Assembly: GCF_007115105.1 (NCBI RefSeq)
Contig: NZ_SULJ01000008.1
Coordinates: 119,187-183,186 of the forward strand
Length of the DNA: 64,000 bases
DNA from: Clostridium sp. HBUAS56010
Lineage (GTDB): Bacteria; Bacillota; Clostridia; Lachnospirales; Lachnospiraceae
Direction: 5' to 3'
This document shows, piece by piece, positions 37,877 through 47,317 of this stretch; positions within the stretch are counted from its first letter, which is position 1; the number at the start of each line of letters is the position of its first letter. The notes beneath the pieces were generated by a model, which searched no databases, was not told the DNA's origin, and saw only the letters and a program-made list of their open reading frames with translations. Both the position numbers and the translations under genes were made by a program.

Positions 37877-39757
37877 TCAGGCATGCAAACCACCTGATTG
37901 TTTCCTTCTCCAATGAAGCAGCCGTGAAGACAAAAGAATCACCGCCACCGAACCTGCATTATGTACCAATGCGCCTAAAACCGGATTTAAAAAGCCTGTA
38001 ATTGCCAGTGCAATGGCAATGAAATTCAAGGTCATAGAGGCAATTAAATTGAATCGAATGGTTTTCATGGTCATCTTAGAAAGCTTCAAAAGATGCACAA
38101 TCTCCTTAATATCATCTCCTACCAGGGCAATGTCAGCAGCTTCAATGGCAATATCACTTCCGATCCCACCCATGGCAATGCTGACATAAGCTGCTTTTAA
38201 GGCAGGAGCGTCATTAATTCCGTCTCCCACCATACACACCAGTTCTCCTTTGTTCTGATAATCCTGGATTTTCTGGAGCTTGGTTTCTGGAAGACACTGG
38301 GCTTTTATCTCTGTTATTTTCGCAATCTGTGCCATATGACTGGCGGATTCAAGAGAATCTCCGGTCAATAAAACCGTTTGTATTCCAGTTTGACGGATTG
38401 CCTCAATGGTTTCGGGTGCATCTGGACGCAGAGTGTCAGATAAGGCGATAATTCCCACTGCCGACTGATCCTGTGCCAGATAAATAACCGTACTTCCAGT
38501 TGACTTTTCCTGATTGGCAGCGCTTAATAATTCATCGGAAAGACCGATACCATGCTCTTTAAAAAGGGCTTCATTCCCTGCATAAAATTTCTTACCTTCT
38601 ATCTGTGCCTCCACTCCCCTGCCTGCTTCCATGGTAAATTCCTCCGGCTGTTCGGGAACTCTGTTAAAACGTTCCTTATATGCTGAGACAATGGCTTTTC
38701 CCAAGGGGTGTTCTGAGTAAAGTTCAGCGCTCGCAGCCAATTCCAGAAGCAGGGAATCTTCTATATTATGGGAAGGTTCTCTGTGAATTGCAGTGACAGA
38801 AGGCTTTCCAAACGTCAAAGTTCCTGTTTTATCAAAGGCAATCCGCTTTACTTTTGCCAGACGCTCCAGCGCATCCCCTTCCCGGATCAGAATGCCATAT
38901 CGGGCGGCATTTCCAATTCCAGCCATAATCGCAGTGGGAGTTGCAAGAACAAGGGCGCAGGGGCAGAACACAACTAAAATAGTTACGGAACGAAGGATCT
39001 CATGGGTTGCCAGCCATGTAAGTACGGAGGCAAGAAGAGCAATCACAACAATCCAGGCAGCCCAACGATCGGCAATACCTACAATTCTTGCTTTTCCCGC
39101 ATCGGCAGATGCCACCAGACGGATCATCCGCTGAATCGAACTGTCCTCTCCAACCTTTTGAGCCACCATATCAAAGGTTCCAAATTGATTCACCGTTCCG
39201 CTGAATACTTCATCGCCTTCTTCTTTATCCACCGGCAGGGATTCTCCTGTCATGACCGATTGATCAATCGAGGTTCTGCCCTTTTTAATCATTCCATCTA
39301 CGGCAATGGTTTCTCCTGCCAGTACACGGAGCGTATCTCCTTTTCTGACCTGATCTGCCGGAAGCACAATCTCCTCCATTTCCCTGATCACTCTTGCCGT
39401 TGCCGGAGTCAGATGAACCAGTTTTTCAATTCCGGCACGTGCCCTGGCTACAGTTCGTTCTTCCAGATAACCGCCCAGTGCCATAATAAAAGCCACCTCA
39501 CCAGCCGCAAATACTTCTCCAATCAGCACAGAAGCAATCAGTGCAATGGACACCAGAACATCCGCTTTTATATCAAATTCCGTTACCAGACCAACAATGG
39601 CACCTTTTACAATTGGTACTCCGCATAAAATTATGGCAATCCACGCCGGATCCACCGGCAGATCACCAATGTGAAAAAAGCTGCTCAGCAGAGCTGGCAG
39701 GGAAATGATAAGAGAAATAACGATCCTTTTTTCTTCATCTTTTAAATATTTTATCAT
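37877..39757 (-). CDS. copA: Heavy-metal P1B-type ATPase, probable copper exporter
   Basis: 626 aa from the ATG at 39757 (AAAGGAG eight bases upstream). No N-terminal HMA metal-binding domain, making it shorter than typical CopA. Seen: TGES (MTGESLPVD), metal-site CPC in VFCPCALVLATPTAIMAGIG, DKTGTLT, HP motif SEHPLGKA, and GDGINDAPALKAA. The last helices (TLNFIAIALAITG and GALVHNAGSVAVILLSS) are not clean matches to either Cu or Zn/Cd signatures, so the copper call rests on the CsoR gene and CsoR-type sites around its promoter. Exports metal from the cytoplasm. Confidence 0.85.
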   Translation of the reverse strand: MIKYLKDEEKRIVISLIISLPALLSSFFHIGDLPVDPAWIAIILCGVPIVKGAIVGLVTEFDIKADVLVSIALIASVLIGEVFAAGEVAFIMALGGYLEERTVARARAGIEKLVHLTPATARVIREMEEIVLPADQVRKGDTLRVLAGETIAVDGMIKKGRTSIDQSVMTGESLPVDKEEGDEVFSGTVNQFGTFDMVAQKVGEDSSIQRMIRLVASADAGKARIVGIADRWAAWIVVIALLASVLTWLATHEILRSVTILVVFCPCALVLATPTAIMAGIGNAARYGILIREGDALERLAKVKRIAFDKTGTLTFGKPSVTAIHREPSHNIEDSLLLELAASAELYSEHPLGKAIVSAYKERFNRVPEQPEEFTMEAGRGVEAQIEGKKFYAGNEALFKEHGIGLSDELLSAANQEKSTGSTVIYLAQDQSAVGIIALSDTLRPDAPETIEAIRQTGIQTVLLTGDSLESASHMAQIAKITEIKAQCLPETKLQKIQDYQNKGELVCMVGDGINDAPALKAAYVSIAMGGIGSDIAIEAADIALVGDDIKEIVHLLKLSKMTMKTIRFNLIASMTLNFIAIALAITGFLNPVLGALVHNAGSVAVILLSSRLLHWRRKQSGGLHA

Positions 39758-39773
39758 ATCATGCTCTCCTTTT

Positions 39774-39789
39774 ATACCCATAGGGGTAT
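39774..39789 (-). promoter_or_regulatory. CsoR-type operator 1 before copA
   Basis: ATACCCATAGGGGTAT, a G-tract pseudopalindrome of CsoR type, lying between the copA promoter and its ribosome binding site. Confidence 0.75.
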
Positions 39790-39795
39790 GCCCAT

Positions 39796-39824
39796 ATTAT
39801 ACCTATAGGGGTATATGATGTCAA
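39796..39824 (-). promoter_or_regulatory. Consensus copA promoter with embedded CsoR site
   Basis: Exact TTGACA (39819-39824), 17 bases, exact TATAAT (39796-39801). The second CsoR-type box, ATACCTATAGGGGTAT at 39799-39814, occupies the spacer and part of the -10, so repressor binding would exclude polymerase. Confidence 0.82.
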
Positions 39825-39865
39825 TAAAAAAAAAGAAGCTGTTTTCTTCTGCAGCTTCTTTTTTT
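39825..39865 (-). terminator. Terminator after csoR
   Basis: Stem AGAAGCTG/CAGCTTCT with A- and T-tracts on each side and ten T on the minus strand; it insulates csoR from the copA promoter. Confidence 0.85.
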
Positions 39866-39873
39866 GATACCTC

Positions 39874-40149
39874 TTAACTCATTCTGGAGAAATGCTCCAC
39901 CGCTTTGGCAAAATCCGCAATGGTCTTATCCGCATCTCCATGTTCAATGCCTTCTCTGACACAGTGATTTAAATGACCTTCCAATACAACCTGACCAACT
40001 TTATGCAGGGCGTTTTTAGCAGCATTAATCTGAATCAGAACATCTTCACAGGGAATGTCTTCATCCACCATGTGATCAATCGCTCTGATCTGTCCCATAA
40101 TCTTATTTAATCGTCTATGCAGATTCGCACTGTCCATACATTGGCGCAT
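39874..40149 (-). CDS. csoR: Copper-sensing repressor CsoR
   Basis: 91 aa from the ATG at 40149 (AAAGGAGG upstream); the longer frame to 40173 would run into its own operator. All-helical CsoR/RcnR family. The Cu(I) ligand pattern Cys-x24-His-x3-Cys is exact: Cys in DIPCEDVL, then His and Cys in EGHLNHCV, which separates it from RcnR, InrS and FrmR types. Expected action: binds the GGGG-containing boxes and releases on Cu(I). Boxes occur at copA and in front of csoR itself, giving autoregulation. Confidence 0.92.
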   Translation of the reverse strand: MRQCMDSANLHRRLNKIMGQIRAIDHMVDEDIPCEDVLIQINAAKNALHKVGQVVLEGHLNHCVREGIEHGDADKTIADFAKAVEHFSRMS

Positions 40150-40165
40150 TTTTGTACCTCCTTTT

Positions 40166-40181
40166 ATACCCATAGGGGTAC
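40166..40181 (-). promoter_or_regulatory. CsoR-type operator before csoR
   Basis: ATACCCATAGGGGTAC, the same box type as at copA, four bases downstream of the -10 of the csoR promoter. Confidence 0.75.
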
Positions 40182-40185
40182 TTAC

Positions 40186-40214
40186 ACTATATCATTCATT
40201 TGTGAACGCGTCAA
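40186..40214 (-). promoter_or_regulatory. csoR promoter
   Basis: TTGACG (40209-40214), 17 bases, TATAGT (40186-40191). The -35 abuts the stop codon of the upstream AraC-lipoprotein gene. Confidence 0.75.
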
Positions 40215-42158
40215 TTAATGGGAAGAAGGTTCTTCTAACTTCATAAACTGTTCATGATAATAATCCACGATCTTATCCAGAACATAAAGAGATTTTCTGT
40301 CATAATCTCTGGAATAGGTAATAACCTGATTGTTTTTCACCGCCTCTATACTGTTCCATACCTGATTGTCTTTTAATAAATCCGGCTGTGACAGAGACTC
40401 TTCTCCAATCTGTATATAGTCTGCATTCAGATAGTCTCCAGCCACTTCCCAGGAAACTTCTTTGAAGCCTTCTCCAGAATCAATCATCTCCTTTTGGACC
40501 TTGTCTGTCACTTGAAATCCCAGAAGATTATACAAAACCTGTCCCCCGAATCCATAATCATCTCCATAAATATAGGGGGCAGATTCATTGTAAAACATGA
40601 TGACGATTGATTTTCCGTAAATGCCCTTGTCCTTAAAATCCTGGGTATATCTTTCTACCTTGCTATGAAACGAATCAAGAACCTCAGATGCCTTTTCCTC
40701 CACACCGAATACCTCTCCAAAAAACCGGATTCGCTCTTCTAAAGGTGTATTATATTCTACAAGCAGTGTCGGCGCAATCTTGCTATAGCTTTCGTATTTA
40801 TCCTTGTCACGGATAATAATTAAGTCCGGGTCAGCTGCCATAATCTCTTCCGGGTCATTGAACCAGGACATCTCGGTACCGGATAATGCTTCCTCCATAA
40901 TGGGCAGTTCCACATCATTGCTGATTACCGGAGTAATGCCAAGTGCCAAAAGATCACCTGCCCAGGTGTAGCATGCCACTCTCTTTGGATTGGCAGGAAC
41001 CTCCACATCGCCCATAACCGTACTGATGGTCCTGGTTTCTTTGTCGGCCTGCTCCTCTGCCTGACTGGCTGCAGCGGTTGCTTTTTCTGTGACATTTGTA
41101 CTGGCTGGTGCTTTACCACAGGCGGACAGCAACAGCATCAGGGACAGCGCTGCTGCAAATACCGCTTTATTCCGTATCTCTTTGAACATGTAAGTTGCTC
41201 CTTTTCCTTTGATTTCCTCAAAACTAATGAGATCTTCCTCATTATAGGGAAAAGTGATTTGATTGACTACGGTTTCACCTCTCACACGAAGCGGTGTATT
41301 CTCTCTGTACGCATTGGGAGACACCCCGTTATATTTAAAAAATAAGCGCTGGAAATTTCTCTCATCCTGAAATCCACAGTATCCTGCTACCTCTCTGATG
41401 GTAAGTCCGGGATCTGCCAGAAATCGCTGTGCCGCTAATAAGCGGGTCTGTATTAAATATTCCTGAGGACTTTTTCCAGTCTGTTTTTTAAAACTCCGAT
41501 GGAAATGGCTGTAGCTGATTCCCAGCCCTTCACACATATCCTGTATGGAAACATCTTCCCCATAATGTTCATTTAAATACCGTACCGCCATAGCAATCAC
41601 ATCCGGTTCCAATATACTGATATTCCCTTGCTCCAGTTCTTCATATACTTCATATACAAAGCGGTAAAAAGCAGCTTTTCCATAAAAGAGATTAAGGGGA
41701 TCTGGTCCCTTCCATCTTTCATACATCTTCCGAAGCTCTTCTGAAAAAAACACAGGATTTACTGGCGCAAATCCGTATTGCTGGCGAAAGGGATTGACCA
41801 GGTCCAGCAACCGGAGATATTCCGCCCTGGAACTGGTGGGTTCCACTGCCTTATAAAGTATAATGTAATATTCCAGCCAGTCACATTCCGGCATAATGGT
41901 CAGCTTGGCTTCCTTCCCTGCGTGGAACAGACCAAAACGTTCCACACGGTATGCCGTATCGTTTAGCCGTATCTCTGCTTTGCCACCGCTGGTATAGAGA
42001 AAGGCGGCTGCAGGAAGACGGTAGCGTTTAAGCGCTTGTTCTGGTGAAATCAAATTATGGCGTATGTCCAGAAGAGAAACAGCCGCCCGGTTCCAGACCT
42101 GGAGCGCGGAAGCGATTTCCCTCTGGTTCATTGTTAAAGGGGAATTGTGTATGTACAT
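40215..42158 (-). CDS. AraC regulator fused in frame to iron-chelate-binding lipoprotein
   Basis: 647 aa. Residues 1-180: AraC-type sensing domain. About 190-288: AraC DNA-binding domain (VSIQDMCEGLGISYSHFHRSFKKQTG and IREVAGYCGFQDERNFQRLFFKYNG). After a 35-residue linker, residues 324-347 form a textbook lipoprotein signal (MFKEIRNKAVFAA, then a Leu-rich core and LLSAC), followed by a full class III siderophore-binding domain (PANPKRVACYTWAGDLLALG; AADPDLIIIRD; to the C-terminus). AraC-binding-domain fusions are known (Bacillus Btr), but there the binding domain is cytoplasmic. Here either the fusion spans the membrane or the internal ATG at 41189, with its own strong ribosome site, makes a separate lipoprotein. 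Function: iron-chelate sensing and/or capture. Confidence 0.88.
   Translation of the reverse strand: MYIHNSPLTMNQREIASALQVWNRAAVSLLDIRHNLISPEQALKRYRLPAAAFLYTSGGKAEIRLNDTAYRVERFGLFHAGKEAKLTIMPECDWLEYYIILYKAVEPTSSRAEYLRLLDLVNPFRQQYGFAPVNPVFFSEELRKMYERWKGPDPLNLFYGKAAFYRFVYEVYEELEQGNISILEPDVIAMAVRYLNEHYGEDVSIQDMCEGLGISYSHFHRSFKKQTGKSPQEYLIQTRLLAAQRFLADPGLTIREVAGYCGFQDERNFQRLFFKYNGVSPNAYRENTPLRVRGETVVNQITFPYNEEDLISFEEIKGKGATYMFKEIRNKAVFAAALSLMLLLSACGKAPASTNVTEKATAAASQAEEQADKETRTISTVMGDVEVPANPKRVACYTWAGDLLALGITPVISNDVELPIMEEALSGTEMSWFNDPEEIMAADPDLIIIRDKDKYESYSKIAPTLLVEYNTPLEERIRFFGEVFGVEEKASEVLDSFHSKVERYTQDFKDKGIYGKSIVIMFYNESAPYIYGDDYGFGGQVLYNLLGFQVTDKVQKEMIDSGEGFKEVSWEVAGDYLNADYIQIGEESLSQPDLLKDNQVWNSIEAVKNNQVITYSRDYDRKSLYVLDKIVDYYHEQFMKLEEPSSH
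41187..41204 (-). promoter_or_regulatory. Internal ribosome binding site and start for lipoprotein part
   Basis: AAAGGAG (41198-41204), 8 bases, ATG (41187-41189) inside and in frame with the AraC gene. Translation from here would give a 324-aa lipoprotein with Cys24 as lipid-modified residue. Confidence 0.7.
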
Positions 42159-42176
42159 GTATGCACCTCTGGGTTT

Positions 42177-42206
42177 AATAGTAGTTAGATTAGACTAACT
42201 ACTATT
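42177..42206 (-). promoter_or_regulatory. Inverted-repeat operator of AraC-lipoprotein gene
   Basis: AATAGTAGTTAG-N6-CTAACTACTATT, perfect 12-base arms, overlapping the end of a -10 box TACAAT (42204-42209 on the minus strand). Same core GTTAG-N6-CTAAC and same place relative to -10 as at 37808-37829. Confidence 0.68.
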
Positions 42207-42260
42207 GTATCATAGAAATTTAAAGCTGTATACCTGACTAACTTTGAGCGATTATTAGTA

Positions 42261-42608
42261 TCAATGAAAAACTCCAGCAACATAAAACCGACCTTGGAGA
42301 AGGTCACATTTCAAATCAGAAATATCCGAAAAGGCGATCTTGATCTCATCAATTTCCAAAATTCGGCCTGCATGATCAATTCGTGTTACCTTCCCCTCTT
42401 TTTTCACATATTCTCTTTCCTTAAAATATTCTGCGGTAATCCTATCTCCTTTTTGAACCTGCCGCAACTGCCCATCCAGTTCTTCCTGTCTCTCCTCCGA
42501 TAAGTCCCGCCTGGAAACAATGAGCCGCTCTTTCTCTGCCATGGCTTCCCGGAATCCTTTTAATGCGTCAAACGGCATAAACTGTTTTGCCCGGTTTTTC
42601 TGGTCCAT
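42261..42608 (-). CDS. YolD-like protein
   Basis: 115 aa from the ATG at 42608 (AAGAGGG upstream). Starts MDQKNRAKQFMPFDALKGFREAM, the characteristic opening of YolD-family proteins, and ends in a beta-rich domain (KVTRIDHAGRILEIDEIKIAFSDISDLKC). YolD proteins are commonly encoded next to UvrX/YqjW-type Y-family polymerases; proposed to work with them in translesion synthesis. Eleven bases after the polymerase gene, so same operon. Confidence 0.85.
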   Translation of the reverse strand: MDQKNRAKQFMPFDALKGFREAMAEKERLIVSRRDLSEERQEELDGQLRQVQKGDRITAEYFKEREYVKKEGKVTRIDHAGRILEIDEIKIAFSDISDLKCDLLQGRFYVAGVFH

Positions 42609-42618
42609 TTTCCCTCTT

Positions 42619-43887
42619 CTACTCCCCACTTTTATGACCTCCAATCTGGGTGTTGCGTTCTCTTGCAGTGCCGTACTCCTGTAAATCCATTCCCCGGATA
42701 AGGGCATTTTTACCGAACCTCTCTTTGATCTCTAACGTGGCTTTCTGCATCCTTTTTTCTTTTTCCACTTCTCTCTGATCCGAAAATAAACTGTATTGTT
42801 CATACACTTCACAAACCACATGATTGCAGGAAATACTCAAACGCCGGATGGGCGTATCCCGTTCTACAATGCGTTCATAAAGCTTCATTACATCCGGAAT
42901 TATCGTACGATAAGAATTCGTTGGAACAGAGATGGAGATGGTTCCCGTGGCTGGTTTTTTCTCCAATTCGTTTGAATACCCAACCATCAGGGACACAGAA
43001 GCAGTCACCAAATTTTTATCTGCCATCTCCAGACATAAGACATCCACCATCTCTTTTACAATCAGCCGGCATTCCTCAAAATCGTAATCTCTGAAAAGCA
43101 CCTGGCTATTAGACATAGAACTGTTTTGGGGCTTATATTCTTTAATGTCAGCAATGGTAGTTGTCTCCCGTCCCCAGGCATGGTCTATCAAAAGCTCTGC
43201 ATCAATCCCAAATAGGCGGTATAGCAGATCTTCGTTGGTACGGGTAATATCTCCCATAGTAAGAATTCCCATATGATTCAGTCTGCCTGCAATTCCCTTC
43301 CCGATTCTCCAGAAATCTGTCAGCGGCTTATGGTTCCATAACGTCTTTTGATAAAGTTTCTCGTCCAGATAGCCGATGTTGTCTCTGGCATGTTTTGCCA
43401 TAATATCCAACGCAATCTTTGCCAGGTACAGGTTTGTTCCGATACCCGCAGTAGCAGTAATTCCTGTGGTATTTTTAACATCTTCCATCATCCGCAATGC
43501 CAGCTCCCTTGCACTCATATGATACATGGACAGATAGGGAGTTACATCTATAAATGATTCATCAATGGAATATACATGAATGTCTTCTTTTGAAATATAG
43601 TTCAAATAGATGCCATAAATATCCGCAGAATATTCAATGTAGCGTTTCATTCTTGGCGGTGCCATCATGTATTCTATCCCTTTTGGTATCTGGAACACCC
43701 TGCACCGGTTCTTGATTCCCAGCGCTTTCATAGCTGGTGTAATCGCAAGACATATGGTTTTCTCCCCTCTCTCGGGATCCGCCACCACAAGATTGGTTGT
43801 CAGAGGATCAAGTCCCCGATCCACACATTCTGCAGAAGCATAAAAGGATTTAAGATCAATACATACATAAATGCGCTCTTCCACCAA
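42619..43887 (-). CDS. Y-family DNA polymerase (UvrX/YqjW-like)
   Basis: 422 aa from TTG at 43887, which has AGGAGG seven bases upstream; GTG one codon later is the alternative, and no ATG fits. Palm motifs: CIDLKSFYASAECVDRGLDP (about residues 8-27), YSIDESFIDVT with the catalytic Asp-Glu, and AGIGTNLYLAKIALD. Little-finger domain follows. Lesion-bypass polymerase, here with YolD in a two-gene operon and a LexA-like box in its promoter, which points to SOS control. Confidence 0.9.
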   Translation of the reverse strand: MVEERIYVCIDLKSFYASAECVDRGLDPLTTNLVVADPERGEKTICLAITPAMKALGIKNRCRVFQIPKGIEYMMAPPRMKRYIEYSADIYGIYLNYISKEDIHVYSIDESFIDVTPYLSMYHMSARELALRMMEDVKNTTGITATAGIGTNLYLAKIALDIMAKHARDNIGYLDEKLYQKTLWNHKPLTDFWRIGKGIAGRLNHMGILTMGDITRTNEDLLYRLFGIDAELLIDHAWGRETTTIADIKEYKPQNSSMSNSQVLFRDYDFEECRLIVKEMVDVLCLEMADKNLVTASVSLMVGYSNELEKKPATGTISISVPTNSYRTIIPDVMKLYERIVERDTPIRRLSISCNHVVCEVYEQYSLFSDQREVEKEKRMQKATLEIKERFGKNALIRGMDLQEYGTARERNTQIGGHKSGE

Positions 43888-43944
43888 AGAAACACCTCCT
43901 ATCTTTCTATAACCATAATTAGACTCTAATCTGATTATATAACC

Positions 43945-43958
43945 AGAACATATGTTTG
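43945..43958 (-). promoter_or_regulatory. Probable LexA/SOS box
   Basis: AGAACATATGTTTG, close to the Gram-positive SOS consensus CGAAC-N4-GTTCG, immediately upstream of a TATAAT -10 on the minus strand, before the polymerase gene. Confidence 0.6.
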
Positions 43959-44095
43959 TATATATGATTTTTCTGGAAATTCGCAAATGATTCCCCACAG
44001 TTATGAAACCAGAGCCAATTTCTGCATATTTATATTATGAAACCTTCTTTATCAAACACGTTGTAAATATATTATAAAAGGAGACATGTCGTGAT

Positions 44096-45556
<1,461 letters not shown>

Positions 45557-45574
45557 TACAGAAATCAGGTTCAC

Positions 45575-45610
45575 AAAAAAGACGCAGGATCATTTCCTTG
45601 CGTCTTTTTG
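45575..45610 (+). terminator. Terminator after collagen-like gene
   Basis: AAAAAGACGCA...TGCGTCTTTTT hairpin 18 bases after the stop; A- and T-tracts on both sides allow use by both strands. Confidence 0.85.
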
Positions 45611-45628
45611 CAGGATCTGAAATCCCAA

Positions 45629-46853
45629 CTATAAATGAGAAAAGGAATAGATACGGTCTGCCAATACAATTGTGGAAGGTCTATGGGCGATCATGATGAC
45701 TGTTTTATGCTGTTTTATGCTTTTTCATGGATTTTAATGCATCATTGAAAAGCCGTTCCGACTCATTATCCAGTGCGGAAGTTGCTTCATCGAAAAGAAT
45801 CACAGGCGCATCCTTTAAAATGGCTCTTGCAATGGCAATTCTCTGTCTCTGTCCCCCGGAAAGCTGGTTCCCCCTCTCCCCAACAAACGTGTCATAACCA
45901 TTTTCCAGCGATTCGATAAAGGTGTGGGCATGAGCAATTTTTGCCGCCCGTATTACCTCTTCATGAGACGCATCGGGGCGTCCTATACGAATATTATCCC
46001 CAATAGATTGGTTAAAAAGATAGGGTTCCTGAGGAACATACGCAATCTGTTTTCGAATTTCGGCATTTATAAGTTCATGATAGGACACACCCTTTATGCG
46101 GATATCTCCGGCTGCCAGCGGATATAGTCCCAGTAATAATTTGGAAAGTGTGGTTTTACCACAGCCGGACGGACCTGTTATGGCAACACATTCCCCTTCT
46201 CTGACCGATAGGGAATAATTCCGCAAGATCACCTTTTCTTCCCGGTATTGAAAGGAAATACGGTTAATATCAAGAATATTTCCCTCTTGCATTTCTAAAT
46301 TTTCACCTTCCTCCAGGAGGTTTTTGTACCAAGAGTCGGACTCTTCTGCTTCTTCTATAAAATCAAAAACATTTTGCGCATTAATCAGGCACCCAATCAG
46401 CTCCGGAATATATCTCCCCATCTGCAAAAATTGATAAGAAAATTTTCCATAAAGGGCATAAATGGCTGCAAGGGAACCTAAGGAAGTATGATTGTTTTGA
46501 ACAAAATATATTCCCAGCAAAAGGAATGCCAATGCACATAGTAAATCAAATCCATGATTGCAGCTATCCAAACATGCGATATAGAAATTTTTATATCTGC
46601 TTTGTTTTGCATAAGTCTCATTTTCTATGGTAAATTCCTTAACCGTATTACTTCCCGCAGAATACATCCTTGCCTGCTCCATTCCCTGCAACAGATTGGA
46701 CAGCTTTTCCGTCATTTTACTGTTGATTCGGGATAGTACTCCTGTTGCATTTCTTATGGGTTTAATAAAGACTGCATTGACAAGAAGCATAATCAGATTC
46801 ACTCCCATAAGGCATAAAGTAATCTGCCATATTGCCACAAGTTCAGAATTCAT
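45629..46853 (-). pseudogene. Decayed ABC transporter (permease-ATPase), both ends damaged
   Basis: The 382-codon frame starts inside the membrane domain, so about the first 120-150 residues of an ABC exporter half are missing, and an in-frame stop lies upstream. The ATPase part is otherwise complete: Walker A GPSGCGKTT, signature LSGGQRQR, Walker B VILFDEATSALD. After SMKKHKT reading stops at 45705 because of a direct 10-base duplication. Removing one copy restores VIMIAHRPSTIVLADRIYSFSHL, including the H-loop His, ending at 45629. Two independent lesions make function unlikely. Confidence 0.82.
45701..45720. repeat. 10-base tandem duplication causing frameshift
   Basis: TGTTTTATGC occurs twice in direct succession inside the ABC ATPase gene, adding 10 bases and creating the premature stop. 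Confidence 0.85.
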
Positions 46854-46929
46854 ATTAATGGTGCAAAATGGCTATAAAGTAGAAAGAAGTTTAATATACA
46901 GAAAATTCCATAAAATTTGATTTGATTAA

Positions 46930-46983
46930 TAAAAAGCAAAAATATAGCATTGAATAATCATACCTGCTCATTCAATGCTATAT
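46930..46983 (-). terminator. Terminator of the osmolyte/ergothioneine-type importer operon
   Basis: Perfect 14-base stem ATATAGCATTGAAT/ATTCAATGCTATAT, followed by TTTTGCTTTTTATT on the minus strand. Confidence 0.9.
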
Positions 46984-47032
46984 CTCAAAAATTTTATTGC
47001 TAAGATATAAAACTTATATCTATAAATCAGAA

Positions 47033-47317
47033 TCAATTTTCCTCTTTTTTTAATATGCGGACTGTTTTATATAAAAAGCCAAAGGTCAGAATCATACACA
47101 GCCCTCCCGCTCCAATATAAAAATATGGAAAATACAGTGATCTGAACATATGCAGAAAAAACAACAGTACAGCAGCAGCCCCCATATAATGGCCGAAAAG
47201 AATGCCTATCTTTTCTTCCCGGGGAGATAACTCCTGTTCACCAGCCACCATTTGCTGAAGACCGGGAACAGAAAAAATTACTGATATAATTGCAAATATC
47301 ACAATTCCAAATATCAT
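47033..47317 (-). CDS. Small membrane protein, unknown function
   Basis: 94 aa with three probable membrane helices (N-terminal FGIVIFAIISVIFSV; GHYMGAAAVLLFFLHMF; YIGAGGLCMILTFGFLY) and an acidic loop GEQELSPREEK. I do not recognise a family. It shares an ATGA overlap with the permease-binding-protein gene upstream and is followed by the operon terminator, so it is co-translated with the importer and could be an accessory subunit or modulator. Confidence 0.7.
   Translation of the reverse strand: MIFGIVIFAIISVIFSVPGLQQMVAGEQELSPREEKIGILFGHYMGAAAVLLFFLHMFRSLYFPYFYIGAGGLCMILTFGFLYKTVRILKKEEN

Noticed and set aside
39002..39628. 208-codon plus-strand frame opposite copA
   Set aside because: Antisense to a clear P-type ATPase with all motifs intact; Ser/His/Asn-rich composition typical of a shadow frame.
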